Origin: Treponema sp.
Lineage (GTDB): Bacteria > Spirochaetota > Spirochaetia > Treponematales > Treponemataceae
Length of the DNA: 18,716 bases
Direction: 5' to 3'
Assembly: GCA_016290335.1 (NCBI GenBank)
Contig: JAEETM010000066.1
Span: 1 to 18,716 of the forward strand
The notes under the pieces are model-generated. The model searched no databases. It was not told the origin of the DNA and worked only from the letters and a program-made list of their open reading frames with translations. Positions 1 through 6,183 of this stretch are shown piece after piece (the first letter of the stretch is position 1; every line of letters starts with the position of its first letter). Position numbers and translations under genes: made by a program.

Positions 1-237
1 CGGGAGACAGAACCGGAACAGGCGCTGCTGCTGGCCGAACTGGAACAGGAAGTGCAGGAGGCCCTCACCCACACGAGCCCCCGGCAGCGGGACTGTATCC
101 GCGCCCTCTATTTCGACGGGAAAACGCCCACGGAGTACGCCCGGGAGACGGGCTGCACACCCCAGTTCATCAGCAGGACGAAGACCCGTACGCTGAACCG
201 CATGCGGAGGCTTCTGAAAAAACGCAACGTAGTGTAA
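1..237 (+). CDS. Sigma-70 region 4-like HTH protein, C-terminal part (5' end outside window)
   Basis: The frame is open from the first base of the window, so only the last 78 residues are seen. An internal GTG at 52 is possible as a start but has no convincing ribosome binding site. The visible part begins with a Glu/Leu-rich helix and continues with SPRQRDCIRALYFDGKT and a helix-turn-helix ending in a basic helix (RTLNRMRRLLKKR). This is the pattern of sigma-70 region 4, as found in small phage and mobile-element sigma-like regulators. It probably binds promoter DNA. Its place directly before a replisome organizer/loader/helicase set is typical of phage-derived modules, where such genes act as transcriptional switches. 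It could also be another small HTH regulator of the same fold. Family assignment is fairly secure, function is inferred. Confidence 0.7.
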   Translation, partial: RETEPEQALLLAELEQEVQEALTHTSPRQRDCIRALYFDGKTPTEYARETGCTPQFISRTKTRTLNRMRRLLKKRNVV

Positions 238-275
238 AGAACAGGTAAACATCAGGAAATTATAAACTTTAGGAA

Positions 276-332
276 ACGCTGATTCATTTGCGCGCATGGG
301 ACGCGATGCTTTCTGCGGCGTTGAATCAGCGT
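276..332 (+). promoter_or_regulatory. Perfect 11-bp inverted repeat (leader hairpin or operator) before the replication genes
   Basis: ACGCTGATTCA at 276-286 is matched exactly by its reverse complement TGAATCAGCGT at 322-332, with a 35-nt GC-rich spacer. No T-run follows, so it is not a standard terminator. It ends nine bases before the AGGAG (341-345) of the next gene, so an RNA hairpin or a bound protein here could control expression of the initiator. A TATAAA at 261-266 could be a -10 element, but no good -35 is visible. Confidence 0.5.
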
Positions 333-358
333 CTCCCGAAAGGAGCTCATACCATTTT

Positions 359-1504
359 ATGGAAAACCAGAACGCGCAGGTCACGAACGATCTGCTGAAC
401 ATTACCGCTATTATGATGAAAGATCCGGAAGGAGCCTCCGTGCTGGGCGTATGGCACTGCATGGAAACCATTGCCGCCGCGAGACCGGACAACTCCGTCT
501 GTCTGGTTCCCGGCGTGCCCATGTCTGTTCCGGAAATCGCTTCCTGTTTCCATTTCCCCGTGACGCTGGTGGAAAAGGCCGTGGCCTGGCTGCAGAAGCT
601 GGACCGGCTCACCCTCACAGGCGGTCTGCTCCAGTTCACCGGCTGTCAGAAGAAAACAGCGGAAGGCCTGACTCCGAAAGACGAAGCCAGGCAAAAGCGG
701 ATCCGGGAACAGACCCGCCTCCGTGTGGCAAAGTGCAGGGAACTGAAAAAGGAAAAGGAGAAGACGGAAGAATTGCACGAAACAGTTGTGGAAGACGCAA
801 TTGCGGAAAGCCCTTCCCGGGGTGTGGAGGAAAGCAAAATGTTGCAGGCAACGGATGTTGTAACGCAGAATATAACAACACCTGTAACGCCAGATGTAAC
901 GCAGGTTGTAACGGATAATGTAACGCAAAATGTAACGAGTGTTGTAACGCAACATGTAACGCAAAACGGTTTTACTGATATTAATAATAATATTAATAAT
1001 AAATATGCTTTATATGCTTTATATGCTGATATGCTTATAAGCCATAAGCCTGTAAGCAAATACCAACGGATCTTAGATGCCTGGAACAAACTCCCCCTGC
1101 GGAAATTCACCGGGCTGGTCCCCCTGCTGCAAAAGAAACTGGATTATCTGCTGGAACGTTACGGGGAAGAAACCATTGTGAACACCGTGGAACGCATCGG
1201 GAGCAGCGATTTCCTTCTGGGCAAAAAGGCCGGACGCACTTGGACCGTCACCCTGGGCTGGCTGCTGGAGCCGGGCAATTTCGCCAAGGTGCTGGCGGAA
1301 AACTATTTCGATAAACCCGATGTCGGCGGCGCGGACTGGCAGCCGGGGGAACGCTGCCCCTTCTACCTGCCCGGGGAAGGAACGGAAGCGTTCACCCCGG
1401 AAGAAGAAAAAGAGGCCGTGCGGAATCTGTTCCTCCCCACCACCCCGGCCCAGAAAAAAGCAACCAGGCTGTTGGGACTGAGTGACAGGGGGTGCGCGGC
1501 ATGA
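359..1504 (+). CDS. Phage-type replisome organizer / replication initiator
   Basis: This 381-residue protein has a winged-helix N-terminus (about 1-95; LLNITAIMMKDPEG, then VPMSVPEIASCFHFP) like the phage replisome organizer N-terminal family. A charged linker (about 100-165) is followed by a low-complexity VTQN-type repeat (about 168-202). The C-terminal domain (about 235-381) has the SDFLLGKK...WTVTLGWLLEPGNFAKVL block common in phage replication proteins. It would bind the origin and recruit the loader and helicase encoded next. I chose ATG 359 because AGGAG lies at 341-345, whereas ATG 296 has no ribosome site and lies in the loop of a hairpin. The stop overlaps the next start (ATGA, 1501-1504). 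The linker-coding DNA itself is a regular iteron array and AT-rich tract, so the gene probably contains its own origin. A DnaD-like chromosomal initiator is the alternative. Confidence 0.75.
   Translation: MENQNAQVTNDLLNITAIMMKDPEGASVLGVWHCMETIAAARPDNSVCLVPGVPMSVPEIASCFHFPVTLVEKAVAWLQKLDRLTLTGGLLQFTGCQKKTAEGLTPKDEARQKRIREQTRLRVAKCRELKKEKEKTEELHETVVEDAIAESPSRGVEESKMLQATDVVTQNITTPVTPDVTQVVTDNVTQNVTSVVTQHVTQNGFTDINNNINNKYALYALYADMLISHKPVSKYQRILDAWNKLPLRKFTGLVPLLQKKLDYLLERYGEETIVNTVERIGSSDFLLGKKAGRTWTVTLGWLLEPGNFAKVLAENYFDKPDVGGADWQPGERCPFYLPGEGTEAFTPEEEKEAVRNLFLPTTPAQKKATRLLGLSDRGCAA
859..966 (+). repeat. Nine 12-bp iterons inside the initiator gene (candidate origin)
   Basis: Units begin at 859, 871, 883, 895, 907, 919, 931, 943 and 955, an exact 12-bp period. 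Eight of the nine start with TGTAACG and several continue CA; the unit at 871 is degenerate (TATAACA). All repeats use GTA for Val and ACG for Thr, although the surrounding gene prefers GC-ending codons. This suggests selection on the DNA rather than on the peptide. Iterons inside the initiator gene followed by AT-rich DNA are the known layout of lambda ori and of several phages of Gram-positive hosts. Origin activity is inferred. Confidence 0.7.
971..1040 (+). other. AT-rich tract with ATATGCT repeats (candidate duplex-unwinding element)
   Basis: Directly after the iterons, 971-1003 is almost pure A/T (repeats of ATTAATAAT). It is followed by four ATATGCT copies starting at 1003, 1012, 1021 and 1029. 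This is the most AT-rich stretch of an otherwise GC-rich gene. Placement next to iterons fits a DNA-unwinding element. The second array could be a further protein-binding series. It is translated as an Asn-rich then Tyr-Ala-Leu-repeat linker of no obvious fold. Confidence 0.5.
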
Positions 1505-2259
1505 GCGAAAAGCACGGACTGCAGGAAATCATAAAATGGGAAAAACGCTATCAGGCCTTCGGGCTGGAAAAACTGTGCGCCTGGGACTTCGCCCACGATA
1601 ACGGGCAGAACCCGGCGGCCACCGGCGTGGCCCGGAAGTACGCGGACCACTTTGAGGAACTGCGGCAGGACGGCACCGGCCTGTCCATCTTCGGCGGGGC
1701 CGGGGCGGGCAAAAGCTACCTCGCCGCGGAAATCGTCAGCGACCTGACGGACCGGGGCTACCACTGCCTCTTCACCAATATGAACACGGTCATGATCGAG
1801 CTGAACACCATGGCTTTTGAAGGCCGGCGCGATTTTCTTGCCCAGATTTGCGACAAGGACCTGCTGGTGCTGGACGATCTGGGTTCGGAACCGGAGACCT
1901 CGTACTGCAACCAGATCTTCATCCAGATCGTGAACACCTGCCTGACCAGGAACGTCCCCCTGCTCTTCACCTCGGCCTTTCATGAGGATATCCTCACCAA
2001 GGAGGGCAGCAACGCCAAGCGGGCCATGGCCGTCACCCGCCTATTGAAGCGGAACATCAGCTACACCGTGCTGATGCCCGGGGAGCGCCATAACACCAAC
2101 CTGGAGCAGAAACGGAAAGCGGAGGCCCTGGTGAAAGGCGGAACCGCCGTCAGGCAGGAAACGATGGAAGGGTTTGGGGAACCGGAGGCTGCCTGCGGGG
2201 AAACTGTGGCAGCGGAGTGCCTGCCGCAAACGGTGCAGCCGAGTCTGCCACTGAAATAG
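1501..2259 (+). CDS. DnaC-like AAA+ helicase loader
   Basis: This 252-residue ATPase of the DnaC/DnaI/IstB group would load the DnaB ring encoded downstream onto origin DNA. Walker A is GGAGAGKS (65-72), Walker B is LLVLDDLG (121-128) and a sensor-like TSAF lies near 160. An arginine-rich TRLLKR follows near 180. The first ~55 residues hold the short helical adaptor expected to touch helicase or initiator. The C-terminal ~45 residues are low complexity and look disordered. I chose ATG 1501 over GTG 1492 because it forms an ATGA overlap with the upstream stop and has a GGGGG-type ribosome site 8-10 bases before it. The length is usual for DnaC-like loaders. The loader role is well supported by its neighbours. 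A transposition-type IstB helper is unlikely because no transposase is present. Confidence 0.85.
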   Translation: MSEKHGLQEIIKWEKRYQAFGLEKLCAWDFAHDNGQNPAATGVARKYADHFEELRQDGTGLSIFGGAGAGKSYLAAEIVSDLTDRGYHCLFTNMNTVMIELNTMAFEGRRDFLAQICDKDLLVLDDLGSEPETSYCNQIFIQIVNTCLTRNVPLLFTSAFHEDILTKEGSNAKRAMAVTRLLKRNISYTVLMPGERHNTNLEQKRKAEALVKGGTAVRQETMEGFGEPEAACGETVAAECLPQTVQPSLPLK

Positions 2260-2334
2260 AAAACGAAGCGCGGTTTCGCATTCGTTCACCCGAAACGCAA
2301 CACTAATTTTATTAACAACAGGAGATAACAACCG

Positions 2335-3798
2335 ATGCAGGAGAAAATCATTCCGCAAAATATTTCCGCGGAGCAGAACGTGCTCTGCGCCATGCTCATC
2401 GACAATAAAGCGGTGGGCACCGTGTCCGGGATCCTGAAGCCGGACGACTTTTACCGGCAGGCCCATCAGGTCATCTATCAGGCCATGCTGAATCTGTACG
2501 GCCGCAGCGAACCGGTGGATCTGGTCACTGTCATCGAAGAACTGAGAAAGATGAACAAACTGCAGGAGGTTGGCGATGTCAGTTACATCACGCTGCTGGG
2601 AGAAGTGGCGCCCACGGCGGCCAACGTGAAATTTCACGCGCAGATCGTAGCGGACAAGGCGATGCAGCGTCAGCTCATCGAAAGCGGCACCGTCATCGCC
2701 AGCCTGGGCTACGAATGCCCCGACGGGGAGATCCGGAACGCGGTGGATTCGGCGCAGAAGCAGCTGCTCGAACTCACTGGACGCAGACGGGGCCGGGATT
2801 TCGTGCCCATCCAGGAAATCGTGGAGAGCACCGTGGACCGCATGGGCAGTATGGTGGAAAGCGACGAGCCGGTGACGGGCCTGCGCACCGGTTTCACCGA
2901 TCTGGACGAAGTGACGGCGGGGCTGCAGCCTTCGGATTTTATCATTCTGGCGGCCCGGCCTTCCATGGGCAAGACCGCCCTGGCCCTGAATATCGCCCAG
3001 AACGTGGCACTGCGGGGCGCGGGCAAAGATGAAGCGCCGAAACGCGTGGCCTTTTTCAGTCTGGAGATGAGCCGCGACCAGCTGGTGCAGCGCATGATCT
3101 GCACCGAGGCGGACCTGGAGACGGGCGAACTGCGGCCAAGGAGGGAGGAAGAAAAACAGCATGCTTTGCCCGCAGAGGGCAGTACGGCAGAAGAATGCAA
3201 AGCGTGCGCGGAAGAAAGCAAAGCCGCCGCAGAAGAAACGCAAAAACAAAAGCAGCAGGTGCTGGACAGAATCTGGATGGCCTCCGACAAACTGGCGGGT
3301 TCCAGCATCTATATCGACGACACGCCGGGCCTCACGATCCAGGAGATGCGGGGCAAGGCGCGCCGCCTGAAAGCGAAGGGCGGGCTGGACCTGATCGTGA
3401 TCGATTACCTACAGTTGATGCAGGCCCCGGACCGCCGGAACAATTCCGAAAACCGGCAGCACGAGGTGAGCGAGATCAGCCGCGGACTGAAGGCGCTGGC
3501 CCGGGAGCTGAATGTGCCGGTGCTGGCCCTGAGCCAGCTGAGCCGCAGCGTGGAAACGCGCCAGGTGAAGAAGCCCATGCTTTCGGATTTGCGGGAGTCC
3601 GGTTCCCTGGAACAAGACGCGGACATCGTCATGTTCCTGTATCGGGAAGACTATTACAAAAACGCGGGCGCCTCCCCCGTCCACCTGACGGAACTGATCA
3701 TCGCCAAACACCGCAACGGCCCCACCGGCAAGGTCAATCTGTTTTTCAAAAACGACTGCACGAAGTTCATCGGCCTGAATGAAAGGGATGCGGTGTAA
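2335..3798 (+). CDS. dnaB: Replicative DNA helicase DnaB
   Basis: The ring helicase that unwinds DNA at the replication fork, 487 residues. The N-terminal helical domain (about 5-145) binds primase and loader. A linker (150-185) leads to the RecA-like domain with Walker A ARPSMGKT (207-214) and Walker B LIVIDYLQLM (353-362). Further conserved blocks are FSLEMS (241-246), IYIDDTPGLT (325-334) and SDLRESGSLEQDAD (417-430). GGAG at 2321-2324 precedes ATG 2335 by ten bases. It is the third gene of the initiator-loader-helicase set, 75 bp after the loader. Unusual feature: between TGEL (263-266) and IYIDD there is an extra charged segment with three heptads of the form AEE-x4 (285-305), roughly 35-40 residues longer than common DnaB. 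Whether this is the host's only replicative helicase or that of an integrated element cannot be told from the window. Confidence 0.95.
   Translation: MQEKIIPQNISAEQNVLCAMLIDNKAVGTVSGILKPDDFYRQAHQVIYQAMLNLYGRSEPVDLVTVIEELRKMNKLQEVGDVSYITLLGEVAPTAANVKFHAQIVADKAMQRQLIESGTVIASLGYECPDGEIRNAVDSAQKQLLELTGRRRGRDFVPIQEIVESTVDRMGSMVESDEPVTGLRTGFTDLDEVTAGLQPSDFIILAARPSMGKTALALNIAQNVALRGAGKDEAPKRVAFFSLEMSRDQLVQRMICTEADLETGELRPRREEEKQHALPAEGSTAEECKACAEESKAAAEETQKQKQQVLDRIWMASDKLAGSSIYIDDTPGLTIQEMRGKARRLKAKGGLDLIVIDYLQLMQAPDRRNNSENRQHEVSEISRGLKALARELNVPVLALSQLSRSVETRQVKKPMLSDLRESGSLEQDADIVMFLYREDYYKNAGASPVHLTELIIAKHRNGPTGKVNLFFKNDCTKFIGLNERDAV
3187..3249 (+). repeat. Three 21-bp tandem repeats in dnaB coding heptads
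   Basis: Units 3187-3207, 3208-3228 and 3229-3249 encode AEECKAC, AEESKAA and AEETQKQ. They lie within the surplus charged segment of DnaB. The period of seven residues and the Glu/Lys/Ala content suggest a helical or coiled-coil extension that grew by duplication. Confidence 0.6.
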
Positions 3799-3825
3799 GG
3801 GAGACGGGATGGAGATGAAAAAAAG

Positions 3826-3860
3826 AAACGGCATCCGCGTGAAAACGAATGCCGTTTTTT
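3826..3860. terminator. Bidirectional rho-independent terminator between convergent operons
   Basis: AAACGGCAT (3826-3834) pairs with ATGCCGTTT (3849-3857), and a T-run continues to 3860. On the - strand the hairpin is followed by a T-run as well (A-rich 3818-3824 on +). It ends dnaB transcription and can also stop the long - strand operon arriving from the right. Confidence 0.8.
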
Positions 3861-3923
3861 ATGTAAAAGTAATGCGATGCTGCATTTCGCCGTATTGTAT
3901 TGGCGTTTTGCGGTAAAACAAAA

Positions 3924-3939
3924 AGTTTCACGTGAAACA
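3924..3939. promoter_or_regulatory. parS-like centromere site (ParB/Spo0J binding)
   Basis: AGTTTCACGTGAAACA contains a perfect 14-bp palindrome and matches the broadly conserved bacterial parS consensus TGTTTCACGTGAAACA at 15 of 16 positions; only the first base differs. It lies in the intergenic space between convergent genes, just past the dnaB terminator. In bacteria parS sites cluster near the chromosomal origin, and related sites occur on some plasmids. No parA/parB gene is in the window. Site recognition is by consensus match only. Confidence 0.75.
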
Positions 3940-3948
3940 TTAAAAGTA

Positions 3949-4053
3949 CTATTCGAGTTCTGTTTCGACCACTTCCTCTAACAGAGTACCTTCAATTATT
4001 TCGTCTATATCATTCTTTAAAGACCACTTGAACTCGCAATGTTCTGCCAACAC
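3949..4053 (-). CDS. Possible small acidic protein at the 3' end of the defence operon
   Basis: This 34-codon frame starts at GTG 4053 and encodes a peptide with FKWSLKNDIDEIIEG followed by a Glu/Val-rich tail. It is in the same frame as the preceding 700-residue gene but separated from it by three stops (TGA at 4078-4080, then TAA and TAG). It may be a short translated gene, or a decayed C-terminal extension of the upstream protein. The ribosome site is weak. Its amino-acid composition is protein-like, which is the main reason to list it. Confidence 0.25.
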   Translation of the reverse strand: MLAEHCEFKWSLKNDIDEIIEGTLLEEVVETELE

Positions 4054-4077
4054 CCCTGCCTATCGTTACAAATTTGA

Positions 4078-6180
4078 TCAGTCTTGATGGCAGCGCGGAC
4101 ATACTGTTCGGATTTTACCTGACGAAACAGTCATGTTTACTATATCTTTATACTGATACAAGCTGTCCCACTGATAAAAATTCTCAGGTTCAACTTTCCG
4201 CATTCCTTCTAATGTCGCTTGGGAAACGTTATAGCTCATATATAAGTACTCGTGCCTGCACTCTGGTTTTGGGCAGATGGTTTTGGTAACTGTAAGCTGA
4301 TTGCAATTATTACAAATGAATTGATTTTCATTTTTCTGCATTGTACCGCCACAATTTGGACATTTACCCTCCTTTTTAAGCATTAATATATGTCTGTATA
4401 ATACGTTTTGTATTCTTCTAAAAGAGTTTATATCAAACATAGTAAGCGGAAGCAATGAAACCGGTTGCCCGTCCTCTTTAGCATATGTTGTGATTTTTTG
4501 CTCGCTTTCATTACAAAGTGGCAACGCCACAATCACTTGTTCATTAGATTTCTTATCGAGAATGCCCTGTGCAACAATTTCCATCTCATTCTTAAATGCA
4601 GAGCGGTTTTCTTCGTCTAGTTCAATCGGTGAAGCAATTAATAAAAATCCAGTCTGCTTTGGCTCATCAAACTTCCGCTGTTGATCAACTATCCAAGATT
4701 TCAGATTTTTAAATTTCCTGCTTTCTTCAATTCTTTCTTTTCCATAACTTCTACTCTTCTTGAATATACTGCAAAACGCATCTATTTCGTCATTTGTAAT
4801 ATCGTTCGGCCAGCTTAATGAAAAACCATCATATGTAAATTCGCGACTACCTCTCTTCGGCGGGCCGGGGGTAATTGGAATATCTATATTCTGCGGCACG
4901 TCCACTGATCTGGGTTCCTTATCTTTAAGAACTACATGAATAGCATTATAGTCCGAAGTATTAAAAGCGTTGATAAGCATTTCAATATTGTCAGAAAATC
5001 TGAAATAACGTCCCTTTTGCTTAGGATCTGGTTCAAATTCCAAAATATGAGCTGCATAACCGCAAAGGGTTGCACAGAATTTCTGATATGCATCGTATGT
5101 GTCAGCAAAAGTACTTTCACATTTTTCCTCTATGATTGCTGGGGCAACAATACGATGGATTGTTTTCCATAATTTAAAAATAACGCTATAATACTTGTCC
5201 AATACAAGAATATTTGTTTCGTTAAGAGGATTAGTTACGGGCTTTGACTTTTTTAGATAACGATATAACCTGGTCTGACGAAGAGCACGGTATCTCTTTA
5301 AAAGATCAAATGCCTGCCTTTGTAGTTCTTCAACTAAATCCAAACTCTTGGACCTGTATTCATTATCCTTCGTATCTGATGACATTAATTCATAAACGGC
5401 TTTTTGGAAACTTTTGTCAAAGCCAAAGCTTCCTATTTGTACAGCACTGTTTATTATGCCGCGCAACTGATCCCTCTGATCACGAAGCTGTTTTTCTGTT
5501 TTTCGTAAGAACCTGATAACAAGGTCCAACAGAGTTTTCACAACGCGGTTTTCGTAAATTTGAAATTCGTCGTCTTCAACTCTGGAAAAAAGACGTGCCG
5601 GTTTCAGACCGCTTGCGGTACGGGCCAGCCAGTCCTCACTGTGAGCAGCCAGGTAAGGAATCGATTCATAACCAATCCGTTTTACGGTTTCAATTGGTCG
5701 CACCTCGTTTACCGCCTTTAAATGTGACTTTGGCTTTTCACAAATAACCTTAAAGGAATTTAGAGCATCTCTGATTTGGTTAAAAACATCTGTCCAATCT
5801 TGTACTTCTGCGCTCTGATCAATAGCATAAAGTTTGAGTTCACCATTTTGTATACTGATTATTTCGTTCTGCTTTATATTTTTGTACTCATACGCAAATT
5901 GTTCGTACGCTTTAGCGTATTTTATTGACAAAGGTTGTACACAAGGGCGAACATAATAAACCTGTTGGTACCCGCTAAACTTCACAATAAGTTCTGCGTT
6001 TCCACTGCATTCAATTCTTTTTATTCCAGGATCAAGTAACTCCCTGTTATAAAGGAGATTATAAGAAGCGTCGTCATCCACATCCAATATCTCGAGGAAA
6101 GCCTTGCATGGAACGACATGTAAAACTTCACCCGGTATAAGTTCTGTATGTTTTATTACTGAATGATAGAAAACTTTCAT
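4078..6180 (-). CDS. DUF2357/McrC-like partner of the AAA+ protein, with C-terminal zinc ribbons
   Basis: 700 residues. The segment LARTASGLKPARLF...DDEFQIYENRVVKTLLD (about 185-219) resembles the core of DUF2357 proteins, which accompany McrB-type AAA+ proteins and are often McrC-like nucleases. A helical region (220-345) follows. The C-terminus has Cys pairs at 607/610 and 623/626 and further pairs at 636/641 and 694/697, which are two zinc-ribbon-like knuckles. I could not find a convincing PD-(D/E)xK nuclease signature, so catalytic activity is uncertain. ATG 6180 lies 3 nt after the stop of the McrB-like gene and its ribosome site is weak, so translation is probably coupled. As last gene of the operon it fits the McrC position. 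The most likely role is an effector or regulatory subunit bound to the AAA+ ring. Confidence is moderate for family and low for activity. Confidence 0.65.
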   Translation of the reverse strand: MKVFYHSVIKHTELIPGEVLHVVPCKAFLEILDVDDDASYNLLYNRELLDPGIKRIECSGNAELIVKFSGYQQVYYVRPCVQPLSIKYAKAYEQFAYEYKNIKQNEIISIQNGELKLYAIDQSAEVQDWTDVFNQIRDALNSFKVICEKPKSHLKAVNEVRPIETVKRIGYESIPYLAAHSEDWLARTASGLKPARLFSRVEDDEFQIYENRVVKTLLDLVIRFLRKTEKQLRDQRDQLRGIINSAVQIGSFGFDKSFQKAVYELMSSDTKDNEYRSKSLDLVEELQRQAFDLLKRYRALRQTRLYRYLKKSKPVTNPLNETNILVLDKYYSVIFKLWKTIHRIVAPAIIEEKCESTFADTYDAYQKFCATLCGYAAHILEFEPDPKQKGRYFRFSDNIEMLINAFNTSDYNAIHVVLKDKEPRSVDVPQNIDIPITPGPPKRGSREFTYDGFSLSWPNDITNDEIDAFCSIFKKSRSYGKERIEESRKFKNLKSWIVDQQRKFDEPKQTGFLLIASPIELDEENRSAFKNEMEIVAQGILDKKSNEQVIVALPLCNESEQKITTYAKEDGQPVSLLPLTMFDINSFRRIQNVLYRHILMLKKEGKCPNCGGTMQKNENQFICNNCNQLTVTKTICPKPECRHEYLYMSYNVSQATLEGMRKVEPENFYQWDSLYQYKDIVNMTVSSGKIRTVCPRCHQD

Positions 6181-6183
6181 ATC

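Noticed and set aside
347..964. - strand frame with Arg/Tyr repeats opposite the initiator
   Set aside because: Its repeats are simply the antisense reading of the 12-bp iterons, and the + strand gene is clearly real.
859..966. CRISPR-like regular repeats
   Set aside because: The 12-bp units have no spacers of useful length, no cas genes are present and the array is fully in frame within a gene.
2262..2330. Possible attenuator from partial inverted repeats between loader and dnaB
   Set aside because: The arms are short and imperfect with no T-run, so support is too weak to list it as a feature.
2041..3249. Long - strand frame opposite the loader and dnaB genes (402 codons)
   Set aside because: It is a mirror frame of GC-rich genuine genes, with low-complexity His/Arg/Phe-rich composition and no domain.
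3809..3916. 35-codon + strand frame with a fair ribosome site (AAGGGAG) after dnaB
   Set aside because: It runs through the strong terminator hairpin and its T-run, so its codons are dictated by the terminator.
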